Positions 27,841-37,428 of a stretch of 64,000 nucleotides of DNA are shown piece by piece (the first letter of the stretch is position 1; each line of letters starts with the position of its first letter). Below the pieces are notes generated by a model, which was not told the origin of the DNA, ran no database searches, and saw only the letters and a list, made by a program, of their open reading frames with translations. Both the position numbers and the translations under genes were made by a program. This DNA is from Desulfopila sp. IMCC35008 (GTDB lineage: Bacteria > Desulfobacterota > Desulfobulbia > Desulfobulbales > Desulfocapsaceae). The DNA lies in NCBI RefSeq assembly GCF_010646885.2, contig NZ_CP050700.1:2692501-2756500 (forward strand), written 5' to 3'.

Positions 27841-27857
27841 TGTCTAAATTTTAGACA
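27841..27857. promoter_or_regulatory. 17-bp UAS palindrome
   Basis: TGTCTAAATTTTAGACA, a palindrome apart from its centre and the best copy of the motif. It lies 97 bases upstream of the sigma54-type element at 27729-27743. Confidence 0.75.
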
Positions 27858-27981
27858 ATCATATTTAAATTATATATGGGGGAACGCGTACTTTTTATAC
27901 ATGTTGGCTTTGGTGGCCAAAAAGGTAGGGTAAACGGCAAACAATGAAAGAGATTATTGATTTCAAGCCAACAGGATGTTG

Positions 27982-28764
27982 TCAAAGCTCCTGACCTGCT
28001 ATCTCAACATTGATTTTTGCCTGAATTTCGAGACCTCCTGACGTTTGCAGGAAGACAGTTCTGGAAAATTTCCCCTCTGGTTCCTTGTGGAAATTGGGAT
28101 CAAAGAACACCGTGAGTAAAGATGATTTTCCAGGGCCAATGACAGTATTGGCGATTTTTGCTGAGGTACAGCCACAAGATGTTGTGATTTCAGTGATTTG
28201 AACCTTTCTATTTCCGTTGTTAGCGACCTTGAATGTAGTTGTTACAATTCCATTTGCTCCGGTAATAATTCCAAAATCATAGTCTTTGGGATTGACCGTG
28301 AGGGTGGAAATTCTTTGAGATTCTGAGCTGAAGTGTTGGTGCTGCTCAGGTTCCCCTTTTTGGATAGGTTGTCGATCTTCCTCGTAGTGAGTAAATCCTC
28401 CAGCAAGGATGCGAGTATTTGTTAAGCCAAGCACCTCAAGAAGAAGTTTGCCCTTCTGGGCCGATTTCTCAGAGCTGCCGTAAATAACAATAGTTTTACT
28501 ATTATCAACGCCCATTTTCTGAAGATTTTGTAAAGACAATTCTACAAGTGGCAAAGAGCCTGCTCTTGGTACATGTCCGATAGAAAAATCTTCTTTGCTT
28601 CGTATATCCAGAATATGATAACTCTCGATATTGCTAGCCAGTTCGGCAGGACTGATAAGCGATTTGTCTTTGGTTCCATGTCCAAAAGCCGGGCGAAGGG
28701 TCAAAATTATCAAGACAGTTGTAAACAGTACACCGATTAAACGAATTGTATCATTTCTAGTCAA
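27982..28764 (-). CDS. secreted rhodanese-like/DUF1573 fusion with no catalytic Cys
   Basis: A 260-residue exported protein (signal peptide near IGVLFTTVLIILTLRPAFG). Residues about 32-135 form a rhodanese fold (YHILDIRSKEDFSIGHVPRAG), but the catalytic position reads IVIYGSSEKSA, so the Cys is replaced by Gly. Residues about 155-258 are a DUF1573 Ig-like domain with the characteristic TSCGCTSA loop. It is the last gene of the cus-type operon and overlaps the previous DUF1573 gene by 8 bases. A sulfane- or metal-binding scaffold role is an inference. Confidence 0.85.
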   Translation of the reverse strand: MTRNDTIRLIGVLFTTVLIILTLRPAFGHGTKDKSLISPAELASNIESYHILDIRSKEDFSIGHVPRAGSLPLVELSLQNLQKMGVDNSKTIVIYGSSEKSAQKGKLLLEVLGLTNTRILAGGFTHYEEDRQPIQKGEPEQHQHFSSESQRISTLTVNPKDYDFGIITGANGIVTTTFKVANNGNRKVQITEITTSCGCTSAKIANTVIGPGKSSLLTVFFDPNFHKEPEGKFSRTVFLQTSGGLEIQAKINVEIAGQEL

Positions 28765-29296
28765 CTTGATTCACCTTTATACGTATGGTCTGAATACCAT
28801 TGTTTTTACTGTCTGAGATGATAGTTATTTCCCGTGTAGCTGTACCTTTAAAATTAGGGTGGACTCCTGGATCATAGTAAACTCTCAGAGAAGCTTTCTC
28901 TCCGGGCTCAATTGTTGTTCGCCAATCAGCCGGAGATTTGCCATGTGAGGCCATACCAAAGATCGGCCCTATTTTTCCTTTATTTATGATCTGTGCGGAA
29001 GTACAACCGCAAGAGGTATTCATAAAAGTAATTGTCAAAACACCTTCACCTATATTGACCAATGGAACTTCAGTGGAGATTACACCACCTCGAAGTGATA
29101 CCTCACCAAAGTCATGGTAATTAATGGGAGTGGCCAGTATTCCACCACCACTAATCGTTTGCTGGGGAGTGGTTTTTACCTCTTGTGTTAACAATAACAT
29201 AGCTACCGCAATCACTATGATGCTCATTACTATAATGATAACAGACCAGTTCTTAACCTTTTTGGTGTCTTTTTTAATTTGAGGCTTATAGGTCAT
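28757..29296 (-). CDS. membrane-anchored DUF1573 protein
   Basis: A 179-residue protein with an N-terminal basic region and one membrane helix (VIIIVMSIIVIAVAMLLL), then a periplasmic DUF1573 domain with the TSCGCTSA motif (MNTSCGCTSAQII) and a YYDPGVHPNFKG strand. The CGC pair might bind metal. It overlaps the next gene by 8 bases, so the two DUF1573 proteins are translationally coupled. It follows cusA after about 270 bases on the same strand, so it likely belongs to the metal-efflux operon. Confidence 0.85.
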   Translation of the reverse strand: MTYKPQIKKDTKKVKNWSVIIIVMSIIVIAVAMLLLTQEVKTTPQQTISGGGILATPINYHDFGEVSLRGGVISTEVPLVNIGEGVLTITFMNTSCGCTSAQIINKGKIGPIFGMASHGKSPADWRTTIEPGEKASLRVYYDPGVHPNFKGTATREITIISDSKNNGIQTIRIKVNQVD

Positions 29297-29567
29297 ACAT
29301 TCACCTTGAGTTTACATTCCTTTGAGCTTTGCAGGCTGGAGAGGTTCGCCTGCATTACCTGTTGAGGTGAGAGCCTCTCCGTACATCATATGCTGTAGAT
29401 AACTAAATAGTTCCTGTCCGAAAACTGTTCTTTCGCTTAACCTCAGCGTAACGTCTGAAATTTTTATCCTCGGAGGTAGCGAAGACTCCGATATCGGCTA
29501 TATGCCTGCGGTAAAAATTCCAGTCGCGCCTTGATCTTGAACGAAATCCCTACTTTTCGTATGGAAA

Positions 29568-32500
29568 CTAAATAGATCGTTTCCTCCATAGGTAAAAAAC
29601 TGCAGGTACTACCAGCAAGGTTAAAATGACGGAACTGACCATTCCACCAACCATGGGTGCCGCAATACGGCTCATAACTTCAGATCCAGTTCCGGTACCA
29701 TAAAGAATCGGGAGAAGACCAACGACAATAGCCGCAGCGGTCATCATAACCGGGCGAACACGCATTCCTGCACCATGAAGGACAGCGTCAGTTAATTGCT
29801 GCAGGGTTGGCGAGGTATTTTCTGCTTTGCAGTCATTAATCATCTTGTGATAGGACTGGTTGAGATAAACGAGCATGATAACCCCAATTTCAACAGCAAC
29901 ACCGGCTAGTGCGATAAAGCCAACACCGACAGCAACTGAGAAGTTATACCCTTCGAGGTACATCAACCAGATTGACCCTACCATCGCCAGAGGGAGTGTC
30001 CCCATGATGATCATCACCTCGATCATATTACGAAAATTCATATAGAGCAGAATGATGATGATCGCAAGCGTCAGCGGTACCACATAGGTGAGCTTTTCCT
30101 TGGCACGCAGCATGTATTCATACTGACCGGACCATGTAAGGGAGTAGCCGGCTGGCAGTTCGATTGTATCTGCCACGACTTTCTGGGCCTCAACAACGTA
30201 ACTGCCGACATCTACGCCCTCGATATCAATAAATGACCAGCCGTTTAACCTGGCATTCTCACTTTTGATAGCTGGTGGTCCGTCTTCGATGAAAACATTG
30301 GCCACATCACCAAGGGTGATTCGCTGGCCGCTCATGGTAACGATAGGCAGCATTGAAAGTTGCTCAGGTGAGTTACGGTAATCGTGTGGATATCGGATAT
30401 TGACTGGGTAACGCTCCAGCCCTTCTACTGTCTGGGTTACGTTCATTCCACCTACAGCGGTGGCAACAATCTGCTGAACATCGGCGATGTTTAAGCCATA
30501 ACGGGCCGCTTTTTCACGCTGGATATCCACTTTGATATAACGGCCGCCTGCAACACGCTCTGAGTAGACCGAGGCTGTGCCCGGCACATCGATCAGCACC
30601 TTTTCCAGTTGTTGGCCAATTCCTTGAATAACCTTGAGGTCCGGTCCGGCGACCTTGATACCCACTGGTGTTTTGATTCCAGTGGCAAGCATATCGATAC
30701 GGGTTTTAATCGGCATAACCCAAGCATTAGTAAGGCCTGGGAGCTTTACGAGCTTGTCCAACTCTTTTTTCAGGCTTTCTGTGGTAACCCCAGGTCGCCA
30801 TTGATCCTGCGGTTTAAGCTGGATGAATGATTCAATCATGGTAAGAGGGGCCGGATCTGTTGCCGTTTCAGCACGTCCAACTTTTCCGAACACGGATACT
30901 ACTTCGGGAACGGTCGCAATAAGCTTATCTGTCTGCTGCAGAAGTTCTCTTGCCTTACCTATACTGATGCCGGGGTAGGTTGTCGGCATGTACATCAGAT
31001 CGCCCTCATCCAGTGGTGGGATGAACTCGCTGCCGATTTTATCAAGAGGCCAGATTCCAATATAAAGAATCAGGAGCGAAGCTAACAATACGGTCTTTGG
31101 GAAGCGTAATACACCTTGTAAGACCGGCATATAGATCGCCGTAAGTAGTCTGTTTAAAGGGTTTTTGTGCTCTGGCAGCACCTTGCCGCGAATAAAATAT
31201 CCCATCAGCACCGGCACCAGAGTAATGGCCAGAGCAGCGGATGCGGCCATGGCATAGGTCTTAGTGAAGGCGAGCGGAGAAAACATTCGTCCTTCCTGGG
31301 CTTCAAGGGTGAAGACAGGCACAAAGCTTACGGTAATGATCAATAGGCTGAAGAACAGGGCAGGGCCAACCTCACTTGCAGACTCAGCCACAACCTTCCA
31401 GCGGTTTTCATTGGTAAGCGGAGTCTTCTCCATATGCTTGTGCATATTCTCGATCATGACGATTGCCCCGTCGATCATCGCCCCGATTGCAATGGCGATA
31501 CCACCAAGCGACATGATATTGGCATTCAATCCCTGGAAGTGCATTACGATGAAAGCTGTGAGAATGCCAACAGGTAAACTGATGATGGCAACCAGCGATG
31601 ATCGAACATGGAAGAGGAAAACCACACAGACGAGTGCTACAACGCCGAATTCTTCCAGAAGCTTATGCCAGAGGTTATTTACAGCCCTCTCAATGAGAGC
31701 ACTCCTGTCATAGACCGGGACAATTTCAACGCCCTCCGGTAGCCCGCTTTTAAGCTCTTCAAGTTTCGCCTTCACGCCATCGATGGTTTTCTGGGCATTT
31801 TCGCCAAACCGCATGACGATAATGCCACCCACCGTTTCGCCTTCACCATTGAGTTCGGCTATTCCACGCCGCATCTGTGGGCCTACCCCAATATCAGCGA
31901 CATCTTTCAACAATAATGGTGTGCCGTTTTGATTGACTCCCAGTGGAATGTTTCCGAGATTTTTCTCATTTTGGAGATAACCGGTAGCGCGGACCATATA
32001 TTCGGCTTCAGCTATCTCTACAACAGATGCACCTATCTCCTGGTTGCCCATTTTGATGGCCATTTTGATTTTGGCAAGAGTGATGCCAAAAGCTCGCAGT
32101 TTATCAGGGTTTACTTTTACCTGGTACTGCTTGACCATACCACCGACGGCGGTAACTTCGGACACCCCTGGTACTGTCTGCAATTCATACTTTAAAAACC
32201 AGTCCTGCAGTGAACGGAGCTGGCTGATATCATTTTTCCCTGTTTTATCAATCAGGGCGTAAAGATATACCCACCCGACACCGGTAGCGTCAGGCCCTAA
32301 CTGTGGCCGTGCATTGGGCGGGAGTGATGGGGCAACCTGGCTCAAATATTCAAGAACACGACTTCGTGCCCAGTAGAGGTCTGTCTTTTCGTCGAAAATA
32401 ACGTAGACATACGAGTCGCCGAAAAAGGAGTAGCCACGAACTGTTACGGCACCCGGCACAGACAGCATCGCAGTTGTAAGCGGGTAGGTCACCTGATCTT

Positions 32501-32684
32501 CCACCACCTGGGGAGCCTGCCCCGGATAGGTGGTTTTTATAATAACCTGGACATCCGAGAGGTCTGGGATAGCATCGACCGGTGTATTCTTGAGAGAATA
32601 GAGCCCGACTCCAACCAGGATTGCGGTTGCCAGCAGAACAAAAAAACGGTTCGTGACTGACCAGCGTATAATTGATTCAATCAT
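29568..32684 (-). CDS. cusA: CusA/CzcA-type heavy-metal RND efflux pump
   Basis: A 1038-residue inner-membrane proton-driven pump with twelve membrane helices. It starts IIRWSVTNRFFVLLATAILV, followed by the NTPVDAIPDLSDVQVI motif of heavy-metal RND proteins. Of the CusA Met triad, Met is present in LMYMPTTYPG and in TRIDMLATG, but the third position reads RYGLNIADV (Leu in place of Met). That leaves Cu(I)/Ag(I) as likely but not certain. It is third in a cusC-cusB-cusA operon; its start is 28 bases after the cusB stop. The gene order and the CusF-like domain on CusB support copper or silver export. Confidence 0.92.
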   Translation of the reverse strand: MIESIIRWSVTNRFFVLLATAILVGVGLYSLKNTPVDAIPDLSDVQVIIKTTYPGQAPQVVEDQVTYPLTTAMLSVPGAVTVRGYSFFGDSYVYVIFDEKTDLYWARSRVLEYLSQVAPSLPPNARPQLGPDATGVGWVYLYALIDKTGKNDISQLRSLQDWFLKYELQTVPGVSEVTAVGGMVKQYQVKVNPDKLRAFGITLAKIKMAIKMGNQEIGASVVEIAEAEYMVRATGYLQNEKNLGNIPLGVNQNGTPLLLKDVADIGVGPQMRRGIAELNGEGETVGGIIVMRFGENAQKTIDGVKAKLEELKSGLPEGVEIVPVYDRSALIERAVNNLWHKLLEEFGVVALVCVVFLFHVRSSLVAIISLPVGILTAFIVMHFQGLNANIMSLGGIAIAIGAMIDGAIVMIENMHKHMEKTPLTNENRWKVVAESASEVGPALFFSLLIITVSFVPVFTLEAQEGRMFSPLAFTKTYAMAASAALAITLVPVLMGYFIRGKVLPEHKNPLNRLLTAIYMPVLQGVLRFPKTVLLASLLILYIGIWPLDKIGSEFIPPLDEGDLMYMPTTYPGISIGKARELLQQTDKLIATVPEVVSVFGKVGRAETATDPAPLTMIESFIQLKPQDQWRPGVTTESLKKELDKLVKLPGLTNAWVMPIKTRIDMLATGIKTPVGIKVAGPDLKVIQGIGQQLEKVLIDVPGTASVYSERVAGGRYIKVDIQREKAARYGLNIADVQQIVATAVGGMNVTQTVEGLERYPVNIRYPHDYRNSPEQLSMLPIVTMSGQRITLGDVANVFIEDGPPAIKSENARLNGWSFIDIEGVDVGSYVVEAQKVVADTIELPAGYSLTWSGQYEYMLRAKEKLTYVVPLTLAIIIILLYMNFRNMIEVMIIMGTLPLAMVGSIWLMYLEGYNFSVAVGVGFIALAGVAVEIGVIMLVYLNQSYHKMINDCKAENTSPTLQQLTDAVLHGAGMRVRPVMMTAAAIVVGLLPILYGTGTGSEVMSRIAAPMVGGMVSSVILTLLVVPAVFYLWRKRSI

Positions 32685-32712
32685 TTCAATTCACCTGTTA
32701 TTTGGGGTCATT

Positions 32713-34278
32713 CTATTCCTCACCATCGAGGCTCATGTCGTCAAGATCCATATCATCAAAGCTCAGATCATCCAGGCTTTTACTCTTATCGGAACCGGGG
32801 ATATGAATATTTGTGATTTCGTACTGATTTTCCTGAATTCTGGTTATCTCTACATGCAACTCCATTTCACTTTGCAGGGTGCTGAAATCAACAGACTCAG
32901 CTACCTTGAAATCCATTGTCATTTCCGGCCAGTCCCATGCTTTGATTTCCTTGTGTGTGGCGTTGACCATCCTGTGATCCTTCTTCAGGCTGTTAATTGT
33001 TGCACTTACCCAGACATTGCCGGGTACTGACTCTTCACCATGATTCATGCGTTTGAAATCGGAAGTCTTACTTGATTCGGAATCAAGCATGAACTGCGCT
33101 GAAGCAACGACCTTTTCACCTTCGGAGAGTCCTGAGAGGATCTCAGCATATGTTTCATCAAATCGGCCAACCTTGACGTTGATCGATTTGAACCGACCTT
33201 CACCAAGTGCGAGTACAACGCGATTTGAGAGTCCAGATCTGATCACTGCTTCCTTTGGCACTAGCAGTGATTGCTTAGGGCTTTCTGCATGGATTACAAC
33301 CTGAGCAAACATATTAGGTTTTAAGGCATGGTCTTGGTTATCAAAACGTAATCGTACTCGGACGGTTCTTGTCTTGGGGTCTAGTGTAGGGTAGACATAA
33401 TCGACAGTTCCGCGCCATTCCCTGCCAGGGAGATAATCCAGACTCATGGTAACTGGGAGGTTGGAAGCAACTAGAGATGCCTGACGCTCAAAGACTTCCG
33501 CTTCAACCCAGATCTGATCGAGTGTTCCTATGGACATAATGGTTAACCCGGGCTTGACGAAAAATCCCTGGCGTATTTTCAGATTGTCTACCACGCCGCT
33601 TTGGGGCGCGAAGAAGGTAACCGTATGCCGGACCTTTCTGTTTTTCTTCAGTTCCCTGATAAGCGATTGTGGAACGCGTAGTGATTTAAGGCGATCTTCC
33701 GCTGCTGAGATTAACCTGGTTGCCTTTCTGTCCAGAGCAAGGATGAGCTCTTCCTGGGCATTTACAAGGGCGGGAGAGTAAATATCATAGAGGGGCTGCC
33801 CCTTTTTCACCGGATCACCGGAAGCCTTGATATAGAGCTTTTCAACCCAGCCTTCGACTCGTGGGTGAATGTGGACAAGCTGATCCTCATCATAGGTAAC
33901 ATATCCCACTGTCTGTATAGCAGAGTTCAGCGATTTACGTTCAGCATTGGCTGTTCGAACGCCGAGGTTGTTGACTACGTCCGGAGATATTTTTATGGTT
34001 CCGGGGCCAGCATCGTCACCTCCTGCATCCTCCTCGTAGACTGGAATCAAATCCATTCCCATCGGTGATTGACCGGGCTTGTCTCTCCTGTAGTTTGGAT
34101 CCATCGGAGCTACCCAGTAGAGCGGTTCTTTCTCTTTACTGCCACTCTCTGCAGTGACTGCCTGTTCGTTAGCATGTCCAAGATACCCGCTGATTTTCGG
34201 GTAAAAAACATAGGTCGCGGCAGCTCCTATGACAGCACCGGCAATTATGGCTACAAATACTTGTGCACCTTTGCTCAT
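32713..34278 (-). CDS. cusB: CusB-type periplasmic adaptor fused to a CusF-like domain
   Basis: A 521-residue membrane-fusion protein. It has an N-terminal signal anchor (FVAIIAGAVIGAAATYVF), a CusB-type metal region YWVAPMDPNYRRDKPGQS followed by PMGMDLIPVYE, hairpin and beta-barrel adaptor domains, and, from about residue 425, a CusF domain with THKEIKAWDWPEMTMDF, where the His, Trp and two Met of the Cu(I)/Ag(I) site are all present. The C-terminus is an acidic tail. In E. coli CusF is a separate chaperone that hands metal to CusB; here both are one chain. The start overlaps cusC by four bases (ATGA). Confidence 0.92.
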   Translation of the reverse strand: MSKGAQVFVAIIAGAVIGAAATYVFYPKISGYLGHANEQAVTAESGSKEKEPLYWVAPMDPNYRRDKPGQSPMGMDLIPVYEEDAGGDDAGPGTIKISPDVVNNLGVRTANAERKSLNSAIQTVGYVTYDEDQLVHIHPRVEGWVEKLYIKASGDPVKKGQPLYDIYSPALVNAQEELILALDRKATRLISAAEDRLKSLRVPQSLIRELKKNRKVRHTVTFFAPQSGVVDNLKIRQGFFVKPGLTIMSIGTLDQIWVEAEVFERQASLVASNLPVTMSLDYLPGREWRGTVDYVYPTLDPKTRTVRVRLRFDNQDHALKPNMFAQVVIHAESPKQSLLVPKEAVIRSGLSNRVVLALGEGRFKSINVKVGRFDETYAEILSGLSEGEKVVASAQFMLDSESSKTSDFKRMNHGEESVPGNVWVSATINSLKKDHRMVNATHKEIKAWDWPEMTMDFKVAESVDFSTLQSEMELHVEITRIQENQYEITNIHIPGSDKSKSLDDLSFDDMDLDDMSLDGEE

Positions 34279-35711
34279 TTCAATTCTCCTGCATCACGAT
34301 TGCCGGCAATTATCTCCTCGGCGTTTTTCATAAAGTAGTAGTTGAGTTGTATGATTGTTTTTTGCATGTCTACGTCGATATTGAGTGCATTGATTTGTGC
34401 GTTTAATACGGCAATTCTGGCTCTGACAACTTCGGCAAAATCCCCGTCGTCGTTTGTATAGGCCGTAAGCGAAGCTTCGGCTTGCTCATTCATCTGAGGC
34501 AGCAGCTCGTTCGCGTAAAGTTTCTGACGCTCATTCAAGCGTTTTAACTGCGTTCTGGATTTTTCAAAATCAGCAATCATTTTTCGTATCAACATCCATT
34601 TCTCTGTCTTAACTGAAAGTGAACGGGACATGGCGGATTCAACCTGTTTGTCCTGCCTTTTCTCGGTAAAAAATGGAAGGTCAAATGTAACACCAACAGA
34701 GACAAAATCAGCTCTGTCGCTGCCGTTCTGGGCATCATCTCTATACGCATAGCTTGCATTTATAGCCCACTCGGGCTTGTAGCTTTGCCTGGCTAATTCA
34801 ACACCTGCATCGCTGACTTCAATTTTTTTATCGAGTGCGCTAACTGCCGGGTGATTTGAAAAATACTCATAGAGGGTTTGCGGGTTGGCTTCCAATCTAC
34901 TGGTATAGAGGTCCTTATTGAGCATCGGTACATCGGGAATATTCCGTTTGAGCTCAAGGCTTGACCAGGAGACAAGCGCGGCGGGACCGGTTGTATCGAG
35001 GTAACGATCACGAAAACTTTCGCTGAGCCACTGTGAAAGCTGTTCAACTGCCATTTCCTGCTTTTGCCTGAGCTTTGTGAGTCTATCGTCAAGTCTGGTT
35101 ATTTCAAGTTGAGCTCGAATGATATCTTGTTGACGAGTCCTGCCTAAGGCTGATGCATAACTTGCTTCCGCCACGTCTGCGAGTTGCTCAAAGAGAGGTC
35201 TGTCTTTTTCAATGAGAGCGATACTCTCCTGTGCCCTGTAAGCCTCAAGCCATAGACCACTTACCATCACGGCGAGTTTGGCCCGACGATCTCCGCGCTG
35301 AAAAGGAAACTGTGTTCCGGATATTTCAAGTTGTTGTTGTTTCAGTTCGAGGGTATCGCCTCGCGGGAACATCTGGGTAACGCCAACCTTAAACTGCGTC
35401 ATAGGTTCCTGATCGAAGTCAAATGTGTCTGTTGGCAGATTGGCAAGGGCTACGGTCATTTTGGGATCAGGCAAGGTACCTACAGCAACACTCATTGATT
35501 CAACAGCATTCTGCGTGTGTTTGTTCTTGACTAGCCATGGATCATTTTTTTGAGCCAACTCTACTGCTGCCTCGATACTCAAAACATTAGAGGTGATAGC
35601 AGGTTCCGCTTTCACCGCAACAGAAGAAAGAACACTGAAACAGACAATTCCCTGCAGAAATGCCAAACGCAGGCTGTGCTTTCGGGTATTTTGTTCTAGC
35701 GATTTTTGCAT
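34275..35711 (-). CDS. cusC: TolC/CusC-type outer-membrane efflux protein
   Basis: A 478-residue TolC-family protein with a signal peptide (LAFLQGIVCFSVLSSVAVKAE). Two OEP domains are visible, with helical segments (SIEAAVELAQKNDPWL and ALDKKIEVSDAGVELARQSYKPEW) and a barrel strand region (SVGVTFDLPFFTEKR). It forms the outer-membrane duct of the CusCBA pump. First gene of the operon; a sigma54-type element lies 137-151 bases upstream. The cusB start codon overlaps its stop codon. Confidence 0.9.
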   Translation of the reverse strand: MQKSLEQNTRKHSLRLAFLQGIVCFSVLSSVAVKAEPAITSNVLSIEAAVELAQKNDPWLVKNKHTQNAVESMSVAVGTLPDPKMTVALANLPTDTFDFDQEPMTQFKVGVTQMFPRGDTLELKQQQLEISGTQFPFQRGDRRAKLAVMVSGLWLEAYRAQESIALIEKDRPLFEQLADVAEASYASALGRTRQQDIIRAQLEITRLDDRLTKLRQKQEMAVEQLSQWLSESFRDRYLDTTGPAALVSWSSLELKRNIPDVPMLNKDLYTSRLEANPQTLYEYFSNHPAVSALDKKIEVSDAGVELARQSYKPEWAINASYAYRDDAQNGSDRADFVSVGVTFDLPFFTEKRQDKQVESAMSRSLSVKTEKWMLIRKMIADFEKSRTQLKRLNERQKLYANELLPQMNEQAEASLTAYTNDDGDFAEVVRARIAVLNAQINALNIDVDMQKTIIQLNYYFMKNAEEIIAGNRDAGELK

Positions 35712-35847
35712 TGTTCCTCTCCTTGGGAATACGTGCTATTTGGTTAGACTAGTGCATCAGCAGATCACTGAGTATCAAATTAAGCTGGTACCCCAAATGT
35801 TAGGCTCGGGGATCTATCATTTATTCTGAAACTCTTGGTGACTCAAT

Positions 35848-35862
35848 GCATTTTATGTACCA
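35848..35862 (-). promoter_or_regulatory. sigma54-type promoter of the cus-type operon
   Basis: On the minus strand TGGTACATAAAATGC followed by A. It keeps TGG-AC, TGCA and the GG-N10-GC spacing. Confidence 0.65.
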
Positions 35863-35960
35863 TTTGATACAGGTGGGCTGGTATTTTTTTTGATCATATT
35901 GATATTGTGTCGAATTTCTCCTGACTGGTAGGAAGTACTTTGGCAATAACCACTATCAAG

Positions 35961-35977
35961 TGCCCAAATTTTAGACA
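35961..35977. promoter_or_regulatory. 17-bp UAS dyad of the cus-type operon
   Basis: TGCCCAAATTTTAGACA, differing from the copy at 27841 at two positions, 98 bases upstream of the sigma54-type element. Confidence 0.7.
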
Positions 35978-36050
35978 GTGATGTTTTTCGTCCATACAAT
36001 GTATACATCTAGCTATCGATTTATGAGCAATGAGATTGATTTTGGGTCGA

Positions 36051-36603
36051 TCATGAACAACAGTCGCAATGGAAATATTTTGTTGTTATCTCTTCAAATT
36101 GCTCTTTAAGTCGTTCATCCTCTCGTCCAGCATATTCTGTGTAAAGACACTCTGCTATATTTTGAAATTTATTGAATATTTCAGGGTCAAAGTGACCGGC
36201 GAATTTTTCTTTCATACATGAAATCGCCTCAGCATAGTTTAAGGGTTCTTTATATGGCCGTCGGGACGCAAGATATTGTCTTTGATACCTATTTTTCCTA
36301 CATCATGGAGAAAACTCCCCTTCTTTGATATGTAATTCAGTTGCCGGGGGGGTAGCTGATTGCTGCCTGCAGTGCAGAGATTATGTCCGTTTCCGGTTGA
36401 GTTTTCATAGATTCAAGCAATTCGCCTTTTATAAAGGTAAGTTGAGCGCTTGATACATGCACAACAGCATTATATATCATTTGTCTGGAATGGTAAAAGG
36501 AGCCCAGTGAAAACAGGGCGGCGATCAGGAGTGACGCCCAGGAGAGTCGTTTTGCAATGAGCTTATAAATAGATTTTTTGTAAGTTGCCGTTTGCTTGAT
36601 CAC
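36051..36603 (-). pseudogene. HD-GYP-domain phosphodiesterase, broken and deleted
   Basis: The first 88 codons make a membrane N-terminus (SWASLLIAALFSLGSFYHS) and stop just after a run of seven C (36346-36352). In the next frame comes YISKKGSFLHDVGKIGIKDN with the HD motif, and in a third frame ASRRPYKEPLNYAEAI and FAGHFDPEIFNKF, the C-terminal part of the same family. The GYP segment between the second and third pieces is missing. So there is a likely frameshift at the C-run and an internal deletion. An intact parent would have degraded c-di-GMP. It now sits between the two sigma54-driven metal genes. Confidence 0.8.
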
Positions 36604-36686
36604 ACATCCTTGTGTTTCTATTGTGTGACCGGATACTAGATAGAACTACAGCCTTTCAAATGCTGCTACAAAAGGTAGGGGGCAGC

Positions 36687-36734
36687 AACAACCACCTATC
36701 CCCGGCAAAGAAGGAGAGAGGGCCAGGATAGGTG
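36687..36734 (-). terminator. hairpin terminator of the Met/His-rich gene
   Basis: AACCACCTATCC and GGATAGGTGGTT pair perfectly over 12 bp around a 24-base loop, just after the stop codon. Confidence 0.7.
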
Positions 36735-36746
36735 GTTTACAGGAAA

Positions 36747-37184
36747 CTACATAGGCATGTGATTATACCAAAATTTTACCGTGTGCTTTCCGCCTTCTTC
36801 TTTAAAGAGGCAGATTATTCCCCACTTACCCGGTTCATCGATTGTGAAATTTGCAGCGAAAACACCACTTCCATAATCTTTTAAAGGAGCAAGCTGTTCT
36901 TTTCCTGATGGAGAAATGAGTTTAATTTTGCCAACTGCTTTGGTGACTTTATTGTCACCGCGCATGAACGTTGCCATCACGTGATGAGTTTTCCCATCCG
37001 GATCTTTCATATTCATGCTGGCCAGGTCCATGACTTTAAATTCGGTGTGCATGCCACCAACCATTTCAGAGTGCGTAAAATCTCCGTCTTTGCTGTCACT
37101 GCCGTGCTGCATTCCTTTCATTGCCATGGAATTTCCTGAGAGAACGAGACAGAGTAAAGCAACAAGTAGACCGATTTTTTTCAT
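36747..37184 (-). CDS. secreted Met/His-rich protein, probable metal-stress protein
   Basis: A 145-residue protein with a signal peptide (KKIGLLVALLCLVLSGNSMA). The mature part starts MKGMQHGSDS, contains GGMHTEFKVMDLASMNMKD and TFMRGDNKVTKAVGK, and ends in a beta domain (GKWGIICLFKEEGG) finishing WYNHMPM. Eleven or so Met and several His without Cys pairs suggest Cu(I)/Ag(I) binding; the C-terminal half resembles the Ig-like YtkA/FixH fold. It is the gene with the best sigma54-type element (TGGCAC-N5-TTGC) in the window. Family assignment is tentative. Confidence 0.72.
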   Translation of the reverse strand: MKKIGLLVALLCLVLSGNSMAMKGMQHGSDSKDGDFTHSEMVGGMHTEFKVMDLASMNMKDPDGKTHHVMATFMRGDNKVTKAVGKIKLISPSGKEQLAPLKDYGSGVFAANFTIDEPGKWGIICLFKEEGGKHTVKFWYNHMPM

Positions 37185-37317
37185 TGTATTCTCCTGAGTT
37201 GAGCGTTTTCAGTATCCTCTAAACCTGCTGTATCATTCCTTGTTTGGATACTCAGATTATGATTGAGTATAAGCACAGTTTGATCCAGGATACAAATTGT
37301 GTTGTATATTGATTGAA

Positions 37318-37332
37318 GCAAAGGTTGTGCCA
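37318..37332 (-). promoter_or_regulatory. consensus sigma54 promoter
   Basis: On the minus strand TGGCACAACCTTTGC, an exact match to TGGCAC-N5-TTGC. Confidence 0.85.
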
Positions 37333-37428
37333 CTCCTTCAAATAATGGATCGTTTTGATTTAATGTATTGATACCTAATACATATTTTGTGCGTCGAATT
37401 GCATTGAGACTGATTCAAAGAAGCATTG

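Larger units (their letters stand above)
35712..36050. other. regulatory intergenic region of the cus-type operon
   Basis: Contains the sigma54-type element and the UAS dyad listed here; no gene. Confidence 0.6.
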
